NCBI RefSeq assembly: GCF_002846365.1
Contig: NZ_PJMW01000001.1
Coordinates: forward strand, 1,116,001-1,180,000
Source: Nocardia fluminea
GTDB taxonomy: Bacteria > Actinomycetota > Actinomycetes > Mycobacteriales > Mycobacteriaceae
Direction of reading: 5' to 3'
Length of the DNA: 64,000 nt
Below, in pieces: positions 39,794 through 48,465 of this stretch. How positions within the stretch are numbered: the first letter of the stretch is position 1; each line of letters opens with the position of its first letter. A model generated the notes under the pieces. That model was not told the origin of the DNA. It searched no databases and saw nothing but the letters and a program-made list of their open reading frames with translations. The position numbers were made by a program, and so were the translations under genes.

Positions 39794-40891
39794 TCAACAG
39801 CTCCAGTCGAGAACCTTCGCCATGGAGCGCAACTGGGCAGACGTGGGGGTGAGGCGTAGTGCCGTGTTGCGCAGGGCGACCAGCGGACGTGCGGACAGTT
39901 GAGCGATGGCGCCGACCCGGGCGGAGCGGTCGCCGATCATCCGGGTTCGGGGGCGACGTTCGCGGTCGTAGCGGGCCAGGCCGTCCGGCTCGTCGGCCAG
40001 CCGGGCCAGAACCACCGCGTCTTCGAGGGCTTGGCAACCGCCTTGGCCGAGGTTCGGTGTCATGGCGTGGGCGGCGTCGCCGAGCAGAGCGATGCGCCCT
40101 GCGGTGAAGGACGGCAGCGCCGGTAGGTCGTAGATATCGTTGTGCAGCACCGTGTCCGGGTCCGCGGCGGCGAGCAGCGCCGAGATCGGGTGGTGCCAGT
40201 CGCCGAAACGGTCGCGGACGTCGGCGAGGCTGCCGGTGGCGTTTTCGGGGGCGTCGTAGACGGCGAAGCAGTAGACGCGACCGTCCGCGAGCGGGGCCAT
40301 ACCGAAACGCGCGCCGCGACCCCAGGTTTCGCCGAATTCGGTGAGCGGCTCGTCGATGTCGACGATCGCGCGCCAGGCGGTGTAGCCGGCGTAGCGCGGT
40401 GCGACTTCGCCGCAGACCGCGCGCCGGGCGACGCTGTGAATTCCGTCGGCGCCGACGACCAGATCGGCCGAGGAGGTACCCGAGGAGTGCACGACCGTCC
40501 CGCCGGTCGTCACATCGCGCACCGAGATCCCGGTGCGCACAACACCTTCGGGGAGCGCCGCGCGCAGAATGTCCAGTAGCCGGGCGCGGTGGATCACAAC
40601 CGGAGCACCGAACCGCGCGCGCAGCGTCGCCACATCGGTGCGTGAGAGCCATCGCCCACGGTCGTCTCTGATCCCGGCCGACACCTCCGCCAAACCCTGC
40701 GCCCGAACCGTGTCGCCCACTCCGAGGGCATCCAGCGCCCGTAAGGCATTGGACCACAGCGAGATACCCGATCCCACGTCAGCGATCTCCGGTGCCCGTT
40801 CCAGCACCTGAACAGACCATCCCTTCCCAGCGAGCGCGACCGCCGCGGCCAGTCCGCCGATTCCGCCACCGACGACGATCGCTGTGGACAT
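39794..40891 (-). CDS. FAD-dependent aromatic-type monooxygenase
   Basis: A 365-residue flavoprotein of the PHBH/salicylate-hydroxylase class. The three cofactor motifs are visible: GGGIGGLAAAVAL (FAD Rossmann), VVGADGIHS (the DG motif) and ALLGDAAHAMTPNLGQGG (the GD motif). It probably hydroxylates an aromatic or polyketide substrate using NAD(P)H and oxygen. It is a single gene with no ring-cleavage partner nearby, so the substrate cannot be inferred. ATG at 40891. Confidence 0.88.
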   Translation of the reverse strand: MSTAIVVGGGIGGLAAAVALAGKGWSVQVLERAPEIADVGSGISLWSNALRALDALGVGDTVRAQGLAEVSAGIRDDRGRWLSRTDVATLRARFGAPVVIHRARLLDILRAALPEGVVRTGISVRDVTTGGTVVHSSGTSSADLVVGADGIHSVARRAVCGEVAPRYAGYTAWRAIVDIDEPLTEFGETWGRGARFGMAPLADGRVYCFAVYDAPENATGSLADVRDRFGDWHHPISALLAAADPDTVLHNDIYDLPALPSFTAGRIALLGDAAHAMTPNLGQGGCQALEDAVVLARLADEPDGLARYDRERRPRTRMIGDRSARVGAIAQLSARPLVALRNTALRLTPTSAQLRSMAKVLDWSC

Positions 40892-40946
40892 CGCGCACTC
40901 CCTCGTTTCGACAACGAGCTGAACGTACTATGCGATCCTGACACAG

Positions 40947-40981
40947 GAAGCCGGGCCGCCCCGTGGGGACAACCCGGCTTC
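40947..40981 (-). terminator. Terminator of the gntP-eda-deacylase operon
   Basis: GAAGCCGGG and CCCGGCTTC make a perfect 9-bp stem around a 17-base loop, 10 bp past the GntP permease stop on the minus strand. Confidence 0.72.
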
Positions 40982-40990
40982 GTGGTGGGG

Positions 40991-42424
40991 TCAGACGATC
41001 GAGAACAACAGGGCCGCGACCGCGAAACTGACCACCGACAGGATGGTCTCGAGCACCGTCCAGGTCTGGAGCGTCTGCTTCACTGTCATGTTGAAGTACT
41101 TCGCGATGATCCAGAAGCCGCCGTCGTTGACGTGGCTGAGGATGATCGAGCCCGCCGCGATCGCCATGGCGATCAGCGCGATCGACATCTGCGAATAGCC
41201 CTGCTCGGCCACCAGCGGGGCGACGATGCCGCCGGTGGTGACGATGGCGACCGTCGCCGAGCCCTGGGCGATGCGCAGTCCGCAGCTGATCAGGTAGGCG
41301 AGCACGATGATGGGCAGTCCCGCCGCGGACATTGTGTCGGCCAGGGCCGTGCCGATGCCGGTGGCCGAGATGACCTTGCCGAAGAACGCGCCGGCGCCGA
41401 CCACCAGCAACACCATGCCGACCGGCTTGAGCGATTCGGCGGTGATGGTGCTCAGTTCCTGCACCGTCGAACCGCGCCGGATCCCGAGGAGATAGAACGC
41501 GACGAGCACGGTGATGAGCAGCGCGACCGCCGGAGTGCCGAAGAAGGTGAGCACCTGCAGCAGCGTCGAATCCTTGTCCAGCAACTGGTAACCGAACGTG
41601 GCGCCCAGGATCAAGACGAGCGGGATCGCGATGATGCCACCGATCAGCGCCACCGAGGGTGGGGACTTCGTGATCACCGCGGTCCCACCCGAACCACCGG
41701 AGGACTCCGGCTCCGGCTCGGGCTCCAAGGGCACGAACTCCTCGGGCACCGAGACCTGCACGCGCTTACCGATATAGGTGCCCCACACGATGCCCGCGGC
41801 GATGAAACCCGGGATGCCACAGACGAAGCCCATGAGGATCAGCCAGCCCAGACTCACCCCGAGCAGTCCACCGAGCGCGACGGGACCGGGATGCGGCGGC
41901 AGGAAGGCGTGCGTCATCGACAGCCCGGCGAGCATCGGCATGGCGTAGAGGACCAGCGATCGCCCGCCGCGCTTGGCCGCGACATAGACCAGCGGCGCGA
42001 GCACGAAGATGCCGATGTCGAAGAACACCGGGATGCCGAAGATGAGACCGAGCAGGCCCATCGCGACGGGAGCGCCCTTCTCGCCGAACATCTTCAGCAG
42101 TTTGTCGGTGAGCACGTCGGCGCCACCGGATCTTTCGAGGATCGCACCGAGCACGGTGCCGAGCCCGATGATCACCGCGATGTGGCCGAGGATGCCGCCG
42201 AAGCCGGTTTCCAGCAGTGACTCACCGGCTTTCAGCGGTGTGCCGACGATCTGGGCGATCGGCAGCCCGGCGGCCAGCGCCAGCAGGAGCCCGGTCAGCA
42301 AGAGCGCGACGAACGGCTCCAGTTTGACCTTGATGATGGCGATGAGCAGGACAGCGATCGCGAGACCGCACAGCACCAGCAACCCGGGGGTGGTGGTGCG
42401 CAACCAGTCGATGGTGGCGCCCAT
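40991..42424 (-). CDS. GntP-family sugar-acid permease
   Basis: A 477-residue transporter with 12-14 hydrophobic segments. Family landmarks are LEPFVALLLTGLLLALAAG, FGIPVFFDIGIFVLAPLVY, THAFLPPHPGPVALGG and SHVNDGGFWIIAKYFNM. GntP carriers import gluconate and related sugar acids with protons; some carry D-serine. It is the last gene of the leftward operon (PLP dehydratase-like, deacylase, KDPG aldolase, permease), so its substrate should feed those enzymes. A cytoplasmic acidic loop (PLEPEPEPESSGGSGG) is unusual and probably unstructured. Confidence 0.9.
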   Translation of the reverse strand: MGATIDWLRTTTPGLLVLCGLAIAVLLIAIIKVKLEPFVALLLTGLLLALAAGLPIAQIVGTPLKAGESLLETGFGGILGHIAVIIGLGTVLGAILERSGGADVLTDKLLKMFGEKGAPVAMGLLGLIFGIPVFFDIGIFVLAPLVYVAAKRGGRSLVLYAMPMLAGLSMTHAFLPPHPGPVALGGLLGVSLGWLILMGFVCGIPGFIAAGIVWGTYIGKRVQVSVPEEFVPLEPEPEPESSGGSGGTAVITKSPPSVALIGGIIAIPLVLILGATFGYQLLDKDSTLLQVLTFFGTPAVALLITVLVAFYLLGIRRGSTVQELSTITAESLKPVGMVLLVVGAGAFFGKVISATGIGTALADTMSAAGLPIIVLAYLISCGLRIAQGSATVAIVTTGGIVAPLVAEQGYSQMSIALIAMAIAAGSIILSHVNDGGFWIIAKYFNMTVKQTLQTWTVLETILSVVSFAVAALLFSIV

Positions 42425-42434
42425 GGAGAACCTT

Positions 42435-43076
42435 TCAATCGAGCGAATGAACGAAATGCGCGGCTTTGGAGCCGATGTGGGACCAGCGCGCGGTCTCGAC
42501 GTCGGTGGGGGCGACCACTTCGGTGCCCGCGGTGACGGCGATCGCGCCCGCTCGGAGGAAGTCGCGGGCGTTGTGGGAATTCACGCCGCCGGAGGGGATC
42601 AGGAACATGTGCGGGAACGGCCCGAGCAGATCCTTGATGTACTGCGGGCCGAGCGCGCGAGCCGGGAAGATCTTCACCGCCGTCGCCCCCATCTCGGCCG
42701 CGGCGAGGACCTCCGAGGGCGTGAACGCGCCCATGATCACCGGAATCGTGTGTGCCACCGCCACTTCGGCGACCTCGGGGCGCAGCGCGGGCGTCACCAG
42801 GAAGCGGGCGCCGACCGCGATGGCGGCTTCGGCCTGCTCGCGGGTGGTGACGGTGCCGACCCCGATCACGGCGTCGGTGGCCGCGGCGGCCTTGCTGATG
42901 GCGTCGAGCACACCGAGGGTGGTGAAGGTCAGTTCGACCGCGCGCAGACCGGCGCCCGCGAGCGCCGCGGCCAGCGCGGCCGGGTCGGGGATGTCGGGGG
43001 CGCGGACCACCGTGAGGGCACGGTCCGCGCGGATCACGTCCATGGCCTCCGACGACGAGCTCAGCAAGGGATTCAT
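42435..43076 (-). CDS. eda: KDPG/KHG aldolase
   Basis: A 213-residue class-I aldolase that cleaves 2-keto-3-deoxy-6-phosphogluconate to pyruvate and glyceraldehyde-3-phosphate. The Schiff-base lysine K135 lies in ATAVKIFPA, the catalytic glutamate E48 in AVELTFTT, and the C-terminal phosphate-binding part is IPSGGVNSHNARDFLRAGAIAV. It starts at ATG 43076, overlapping the deacylase stop. No Entner-Doudoroff dehydratase (edd) is nearby, so KDPG must come from the kinase encoded across the divergent promoter. Confidence 0.92.
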   Translation of the reverse strand: MNPLLSSSSEAMDVIRADRALTVVRAPDIPDPAALAAALAGAGLRAVELTFTTLGVLDAISKAAAATDAVIGVGTVTTREQAEAAIAVGARFLVTPALRPEVAEVAVAHTIPVIMGAFTPSEVLAAAEMGATAVKIFPARALGPQYIKDLLGPFPHMFLIPSGGVNSHNARDFLRAGAIAVTAGTEVVAPTDVETARWSHIGSKAAHFVHSLD

Positions 43077-44692
43077 CGGGTCTCCTCCTTCGTGGTGTCC
43101 AGGCGCAGGGAGCGACCGGCGCGTACGCCGGTCGCGGTGCCGTTCTCCAGCGCGAATTCACCGTTGACCAGCACGTGCTGGATGCCACGGGCCTGCTGCT
43201 GTGGGTGCTCGAATGTCGCGGTGTCGTGGATGGTCGCCGGATCGAACACGACCAGGTCGGCGGCGTACCCGGACCGGACGAGCCCGCGTTCGGCCAGGCG
43301 CAGGCGGGCGGCCGGGCGGCCGGTGAGGTGGTGCACGCAGTCCTCGAGTCCGAGAACGCCCAGTTCCCGGACATAGCGCGACAGGTAGCGCGGAAAGGTG
43401 CCCCAGGCGCGCGGGTGTGGTCGGGCGCCGACGAGCAGGCCGTCGCTGCCGCCCATGTGGCCGGGGTCGATCATGATGGCGCGCACGTTCTCCTCGTGGC
43501 CGACGTGCTGCAGAATCGTCGTGGCGAGCTGGTCGCGGCGCAGCAGGTCGAAGAAGACCTCCACCGGGGCGATGCCGCGCTCGGTCGCGAGCTCGGCGAC
43601 GGTGCGGCCCACCGCGTCCGAGAGCGCGTCGTCGCCGACGCCGCTGATCTGGATGGTCTCCCATTCGACGGTGACGCCGTGGCAGCCGTCGGAGCCGTTG
43701 ACGTCGACATCTTCGGTGATCCTGGCGCGCTCGACCGGGTCGTCCAGCCGGGCCAGTGCGGCGTCGGGACCTCCCGACATCGCCCAGCTGGGCAGCAGCG
43801 CGGACAGCGTGGTCGAGCCGGGCAGATAGGGGTAGGTGTCGAGGGTGATGTCGCAGCCGTCGGCACGCGCCGCGGCGAGCATCGCGAGGAATTCCGGTGC
43901 GCGGCCGCGGTTCACGCCGAAGTTCATGGTGGCGTGGGTCAGGTGAAGCGCGCAGCCGGTCGCTGTCGCCAGTCCGATCATCTCCGCGTAGGCCTCGAGC
44001 GCCCCCGCGCCGTAGGAGCGGGCGTGTGGTGCGTAGAACCCGCCGTACGACGCGACCACGGCGCACAACGCGGCGAGTTCGCCCGTGTCGGCATACATTC
44101 CGGGGGTGTAGGTGAGACCGCTGGACATGCCGACCGCACCCTGGTCGAACCCCTCGGCCAGCAGCGCGCACATCCGGTCGATCTCGGCGGCGCTCGCCGC
44201 CCGCTGCTCGCTGCCGACGACGAGCATGCGCAACGTGCCCTGGGGGACGAGGTAGGCGGCGTTGGGCGTGATGCCCTCGTCGAGGCGGTCCAGGTATTGC
44301 GCGACGGTCCGCCAGCTGAAGTCGAAGTCGCGCGGGTTGCCGTTCCAGCCCGCGATCTGCTTGCGCACCACCGCGAGTGCGGCCTCGTCGATCGGCGCGT
44401 AGGACAGCCCGTCCTGACCGATCACCTCGGTGGTGACGCCCTGGGTGATCTTCGGGAAGTGGTCGGGATGGGTGAGCAGGTAGAGGTCGGAATGCGCGTG
44501 CATATCGATGAAGCCGGGCGCCAGGACCGAACCCGGCTGTACCGGAACGACTCTCGCGTCGGAGTCGATGGTGCCGGGTGGCGCGATCTCGGCGATGCGG
44601 CCGTCGTGGACCCGCACGTCGCCCCTGGTGCGTGGGCCGCCGGTGCCGTCGACGATGTCGATGTCACGAAAGAGCAGGTGCGTCATGGTCAT
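43073..44692 (-). CDS. N-acyl-D-amino-acid deacylase family amidohydrolase
   Basis: A 539-residue amidohydrolase like D-aminoacylase. Visible metal residues are the HAH pair (H65, H67), H223 in YAPHARSYG and H253 in LTHATM. The zinc-bridging cysteine of the Alcaligenes enzyme (motif GNCG, Cys96) is replaced by aspartate: GQDG, D94. The C-terminal substrate region HPRAWGTFPRYLSRYVRE is kept. It removes an acyl group from an N-acyl amino acid or amino-sugar acid. ATG at 44692 or 44686. It lies between the PLP dehydratase-like gene and eda, with near or full stop/start overlaps. Confidence 0.88.
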   Translation of the reverse strand: MTMTHLLFRDIDIVDGTGGPRTRGDVRVHDGRIAEIAPPGTIDSDARVVPVQPGSVLAPGFIDMHAHSDLYLLTHPDHFPKITQGVTTEVIGQDGLSYAPIDEAALAVVRKQIAGWNGNPRDFDFSWRTVAQYLDRLDEGITPNAAYLVPQGTLRMLVVGSEQRAASAAEIDRMCALLAEGFDQGAVGMSSGLTYTPGMYADTGELAALCAVVASYGGFYAPHARSYGAGALEAYAEMIGLATATGCALHLTHATMNFGVNRGRAPEFLAMLAAARADGCDITLDTYPYLPGSTTLSALLPSWAMSGGPDAALARLDDPVERARITEDVDVNGSDGCHGVTVEWETIQISGVGDDALSDAVGRTVAELATERGIAPVEVFFDLLRRDQLATTILQHVGHEENVRAIMIDPGHMGGSDGLLVGARPHPRAWGTFPRYLSRYVRELGVLGLEDCVHHLTGRPAARLRLAERGLVRSGYAADLVVFDPATIHDTATFEHPQQQARGIQHVLVNGEFALENGTATGVRAGRSLRLDTTKEETR

Positions 44693-44695
44693 CCG

Positions 44696-45991
44696 TCAGA
44701 AGTAGGTGCGGATCAGGTCGACCACGCGTGGATCGGGTGCGTCGACGCTGTCGATCACCGGGATCAGGCGCCACTTGTCGAACGCGGTGCAGGGGTGCGA
44801 GAGACCGAGGCGGACGATCGAGCCGACCGGGAGATCGGCCGCGCCGGCGCCGGGCAAGCGCAGAAAGGTGTGCTGATCGTTGAGCGCGGTGACGACCGCG
44901 TTGGGCGGCAGGGTGCCGCCGACGACCAGTTGGGGCACCGGTAGACCCTCGTCGAGGGGGAAATCGCGTTTGCCGCCGTCGAGCAGGGCCAGCTCCGGCT
45001 CGGGTCGCGAGACCACCCTGGCCCAGCCGTGCATGGCCGACCGCAGACCCGGCTCCCTCGCGGGGGCGGCGAGCGGGGAGATTCCCGCGTAGAAGCCGTC
45101 GTCGTGGACGATATAGGCGCCGCTGCGCAGAACCACCGTGGTCGGCGCCCCACGCACACCCTCGGGGTCGGCCAGTCCGGCGAGTTCCTCGACCACGAGT
45201 TCGGGGTAGGCGCTGCCGCCCGCGGTGACCACCGCCGGACCCGAATAGGCACCTGCGGTGAGAAGTTCGGTGTGCAGTGCGGCCAGCTCGCGTAGGTAGC
45301 TGCGCACCGCCGCGACACCCTCGGGGCGGCGGTCGTGCGCCAGCGCGCCCTCGTAGCCCGCGACTCCGGCCAGGCTCAGCCGCTCACTCGCACCGATGGC
45401 GGCGGCGACCGCGCGCGCTTGGGCCCGGGTGCGAGCGCCGGTCCGGCCGTGCGGTCCCCCCAGCTCGACCAGCACGCGGACGCGCGGACCCGCGGCGGTC
45501 TCGCGCAGGATCTTGTCCATCAGTTCGACGGTGGCGACGCCGTCGGCCCAGGTGTAGATCTCGAAGTCGTCGTCGCGTGCCGATTCCGCTGCGACCCAGG
45601 CCAATCCGGCAGGATCGAGCACCGTATTGGCGAGCATGATCCGGCCGACACCGAACGTGCGCGCGAGCTGCGCCTGCCACGCGGTCGCCAAGGTGATTCC
45701 CCACGAACCGGCCACGAGCTGCTCGCGCCACAGCTGCGGCGCCATGGTCGTCTTGCCGTGCGGGGCGAGCGCGACGCCCGCCGTGGTGGTCCACTCGGCC
45801 ATGAGGTCGCGGTTCGCGTCGAGCCTGCCGCGGTCGAGGGTGAGCAACGGCGTCTGCCACTGATCGAGTCGCGGTGCGCCGACGAGATATTCACGCACGG
45901 CGCTCCCCCACGCCGCGGGCGGCGCGCTCTTGTCGTGGGGTCCGAGCAACTCGTCGGCGAGGGCGTCCACGACGTCGTTGTCGATGATCAC
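44696..45991 (-). CDS. D-serine dehydratase-like PLP/zinc enzyme (fold III), possible glucosaminate dehydratase
   Basis: A 431-residue protein with an alanine-racemase-type barrel (PLP lysine K80 in APHGKTTMAP) and the C-terminal D-serine-dehydratase domain whose zinc ligands H399 and C401 are in SHPCTAFDKW. The family includes eukaryotic-type D-serine dehydratase and D-threonine aldolase; it eliminates water and ammonia from D-beta-hydroxy amino acids. With a deacylase, KDPG aldolase, GntP carrier and KDG-type kinase around it, D-glucosaminate is a plausible substrate. First gene of the leftward operon; D-serine remains an alternative substrate. Confidence 0.85.
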   Translation of the reverse strand: MIIDNDVVDALADELLGPHDKSAPPAAWGSAVREYLVGAPRLDQWQTPLLTLDRGRLDANRDLMAEWTTTAGVALAPHGKTTMAPQLWREQLVAGSWGITLATAWQAQLARTFGVGRIMLANTVLDPAGLAWVAAESARDDDFEIYTWADGVATVELMDKILRETAAGPRVRVLVELGGPHGRTGARTRAQARAVAAAIGASERLSLAGVAGYEGALAHDRRPEGVAAVRSYLRELAALHTELLTAGAYSGPAVVTAGGSAYPELVVEELAGLADPEGVRGAPTTVVLRSGAYIVHDDGFYAGISPLAAPAREPGLRSAMHGWARVVSRPEPELALLDGGKRDFPLDEGLPVPQLVVGGTLPPNAVVTALNDQHTFLRLPGAGAADLPVGSIVRLGLSHPCTAFDKWRLIPVIDSVDAPDPRVVDLIRTYF

Positions 45992-46052
45992 AGCATCCCT
46001 TCCTGTCGACCGAGCCCGGGATGGCGGCTCGATCAGTCATATCGACCATGCA

Positions 46053-46067
46053 TTGCATATTGTGCAA
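46053..46067. promoter_or_regulatory. Probable IclR operator TTGCA-N5-TGCAA
   Basis: A perfect 15-bp inverted repeat with an extra TTGCA half seven bases downstream, centred in the 154-bp gap between the divergent PLP-enzyme and kinase genes. IclR proteins often bind 15-bp palindromes of this form, and an iclR-type gene is in the rightward operon. Confidence 0.65.
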
Positions 46068-46145
46068 CGGTGGTTGCACTGAATGTTTCTGGTCGTTATT
46101 GTGCATCTCGAAGGCAGTGACCGCAAGCACGAAAGGGCGAACAAG

Positions 46146-47180
46146 GTGACCCAGGCAACAGCCACCCGTCCCAGGGCGATCACTGTCGGCGAGGGACTGG
46201 CCGTGCTGATCGCGGGCGCGGGACCGCTGGAACAGTCCGCCCGGTTCGATCGCGGCGCGGGCGGCGCGGAGGCCAACGTCGCCGTGGTGCTCGCTCAGCT
46301 CGATGTCTCGGCGGCATGGCTCTCGCGCGTCGGCGATGACGGCTTCGGGCGCTATCTCGTCGCCGAGCTCAGCGCGCAGGGTGTGGATGTCACCGCGGTC
46401 GCGGTCGACCCGATCCGGCCCACCGGCCTCTACATCAAGGAGCGCGGTGCGGGCTCCGGCGCGCCCAACGACCTGGGCGCCGACGCCAGCCGCATGCACT
46501 ACTACCGCACGGGTTCGGCCGCCAGCGCGCTGTCCCCCGCCGACCTGACGGACCGGGCCGCGCTGCTCGCGGGCGCCGATCTCGTGCACTTCACCGGCAT
46601 CACCACGGCGCTGTCGGAGTCGGCGACCGAACTCACCCGCGCGCTGCTCGGCCGGCCCCGTCGGGGGCTGGTCAGCTTCGACCTGAATTACCGTCCGGCG
46701 GTGTGGGGTTCGCGCATCGACGAGGCCACCGACGAGCTCGACGCGCATATTCGCGGCGCCGACGTGGTGTTCCTCGGCACCGACGAGGCCGAGGAGATCT
46801 TCGGCACCGGTGAACCGGCCGCTCTGCGCGCCTCGTTCCCCGAACCTGCCCAGCTGATCGTCAAGAACGACAAGCACACCGTCACGGGTTTCGACGGTGA
46901 CCGAGCGATCGAGGTGCCGGCGCTGACGCTGGAGATCACCGAACGCATCGGTGCGGGCGACGCCTTCGCCGGCGGCTATCTCGCCGCCCTGTTGCACGGC
47001 GCCGACCTGCGCACCCGCCTTCGCTACGGCCATCTGTGCGCGGCGGCGGCGCTGACCGCGACCGGCGATTCGGCGAAACTGCCGCCGCCGGAGGATATTC
47101 GGCGTCTCGCGCGGCTGCCGGACGATATCTGGGCCACGCTGCGCTATCCCGCGGCGCTGGATGAAACGATCAGCGCATGA
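46146..47180 (+). CDS. PfkB-family sugar kinase, probable 2-keto-3-deoxygluconate kinase
   Basis: A 344-residue ribokinase-fold kinase. Its N-terminal substrate region contains GGAEANVAVVLAQL, and the ATP/anion-hole signature ITERIGAGDAFAGGYLAALL holds the catalytic aspartate. GTG at 46146 is selected because AAAGGGCG lies upstream and the extension to 46083 runs into the operator region. The divergent operon supplies a KDPG aldolase, so phosphorylation of 2-keto-3-deoxygluconate is the logical reaction. Sequence alone only supports a sugar kinase. Its stop overlaps the iclR start. Confidence 0.88.
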   Translation: MTQATATRPRAITVGEGLAVLIAGAGPLEQSARFDRGAGGAEANVAVVLAQLDVSAAWLSRVGDDGFGRYLVAELSAQGVDVTAVAVDPIRPTGLYIKERGAGSGAPNDLGADASRMHYYRTGSAASALSPADLTDRAALLAGADLVHFTGITTALSESATELTRALLGRPRRGLVSFDLNYRPAVWGSRIDEATDELDAHIRGADVVFLGTDEAEEIFGTGEPAALRASFPEPAQLIVKNDKHTVTGFDGDRAIEVPALTLEITERIGAGDAFAGGYLAALLHGADLRTRLRYGHLCAAAALTATGDSAKLPPPEDIRRLARLPDDIWATLRYPAALDETISA

Positions 47181-47947
47181 GTCAAAGCGTGTCGCGGGCC
47201 CTGTCCATTCTCATCGCCCTCGGCGAGAGCTCACAGTCCCTCGACGAGCTGGCTGTCCGGCTCGGCGTTCACAAGTCGACGGTGCTGCGGCTCCTGCAGA
47301 CCATGCAGGCCGATCGCTTCGTCGTGCGCGACAACGCGCACCGCTACTCGCTCGGCACCCGCATGTTCGAATTGGCCAGTCGCGCACTGGAAAATCGTGA
47401 TGTTCGCACCGTCGCCCGCCCGCACCTGAGCGCGCTGGGCGCGGCCACCGGGCAGACCGTGCACCTGGCCGCCTACGAATCCGGCGACGCCGTCTACATC
47501 GACAAGGTCGACGCCGAGCAGGCGGTGCGGATGTACTCGCGGATCGGCAGGCCGGCTCCGCTGCACTGCACCGCCGTCGGCAAGGTACTCGTCGCCGCGC
47601 TGCCCCGCGGCGAATGGGCCGCCGTGGCAGCACGATTGGACTACCACCCCTTCACCGCCCGCACTCTGCGCACCCCCGAGCAGTATTTGGCCGAGCTGAA
47701 ACTCGTTGCCGCGCAGGGTTTCGCCGAAGACCACGAGGAACACGAGAGCTTCGTCAACTGCATCGGCGTCGGTGTGCGCGACGGAATCGGCGCCGTCGTC
47801 GCCGCCGTCTCGGTCTCGGTTCCCGACGTGCTGCTCGACCATGACCAAGTGCTGGCGCTGTTGCCGCAGCTCAGGGCGACGGCCGACGCCATCTCCACCG
47901 AACTCGGCTGGGACCCCGGTCGAGACGTCACCGCGAGGAAAGGCTGA
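47177..47947 (+). CDS. IclR-family transcriptional regulator
   Basis: A 256-residue protein: N-terminal winged helix (SLDELAVRLGVHKSTVLRLLQTMQADRFVVRD) and an IclR effector domain (AAYESGDAVYIDKVDAEQAVRMYSRIGRPAPLHCTAVGKVLVAAL). IclR proteins of the KdgR type sense sugar acids such as KDG. ATG at 47177 overlaps the kinase stop. The TTGCA-N5-TGCAA palindrome between the two divergent operons is its likely operator, coordinating all seven catabolic genes. Confidence 0.9.
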   Translation: MSQSVSRALSILIALGESSQSLDELAVRLGVHKSTVLRLLQTMQADRFVVRDNAHRYSLGTRMFELASRALENRDVRTVARPHLSALGAATGQTVHLAAYESGDAVYIDKVDAEQAVRMYSRIGRPAPLHCTAVGKVLVAALPRGEWAAVAARLDYHPFTARTLRTPEQYLAELKLVAAQGFAEDHEEHESFVNCIGVGVRDGIGAVVAAVSVSVPDVLLDHDQVLALLPQLRATADAISTELGWDPGRDVTARKG

Positions 47948-47952
47948 ACCAC

Positions 47953-48360
47953 ATGTCCGACAAGACCGCCGTACGCACCTCCGGCGCGCCGGCGCCCGCC
48001 CACACCTTCTCCCAGGGCGTGCGCAAGGGCCCGTTCGTCCAGGTGTCCGGTCAGGGCCCCGTGGATCCCGAGACCAGCGAGTACCTGCATCCGGGCGATG
48101 TCGCCGCCCAGACCACGCGCACCCTGATGAACGTCAAGGCGATCATCGACGCGTCCGGCGCCACTTTCGACGATGTGATGATGCTGCGCGTCTACCTCAC
48201 CAAGCGCGAGGACTTCGCGATCATGAACGAGGCGTACGGCGAATTCGTCACGACGCACACCAGCAACGGCGTGCTGCCCTCGCGCACCACCGTTTTCACC
48301 GGTCTGCCGCGCGCGGAGATGCTCGTCGAGATCGACGCGATCGCCGTCGTAACCGACTGA
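47953..48360 (+). CDS. RidA-family enamine/imine deaminase
   Basis: A 135-residue YjgF/YER057c/UK114 protein with the family's core (GPFVQVSGQGPVDPETSEYL, MNVKAIIDASGATFDDVMMLRVYLT) and the conserved active-site arginine in LPSRTTVFTGLP. RidA proteins hydrolyse reactive enamines made by PLP dehydratases. Its place six bp after the IclR gene, opposite a D-serine-dehydratase-like enzyme, suggests a specific role in finishing that deamination. It is the last gene of the rightward operon. Confidence 0.9.
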   Translation: MSDKTAVRTSGAPAPAHTFSQGVRKGPFVQVSGQGPVDPETSEYLHPGDVAAQTTRTLMNVKAIIDASGATFDDVMMLRVYLTKREDFAIMNEAYGEFVTTHTSNGVLPSRTTVFTGLPRAEMLVEIDAIAVVTD

Positions 48361-48420
48361 GCCACCGCGATTCCCACCATGTCGTGGACGCCGTCGGCGC
48401 TTCGTGTTGAGATGGGGTCG

Positions 48421-48434
48421 CCCCCGCACGGGGG
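48421..48434 (+). terminator. CCCCC-GCAC-GGGGG hairpin
   Basis: A perfect 5-bp GC stem with a 4-base loop, 60 bp after ridA and 31 bp before the secreted-peptide gene. It may be a terminator of the catabolic operon or a leader structure of the next gene. Confidence 0.4.
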
Positions 48435-48465
48435 TGTTCACCCAGTTCTACCCGAGGATCAGCCT

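Noticed and set aside
40982..42220. Plus-strand frame of over 400 codons opposite the GntP permease
   Set aside because: Same pattern of charged, repetitive shadow sequence opposite a membrane-protein gene.
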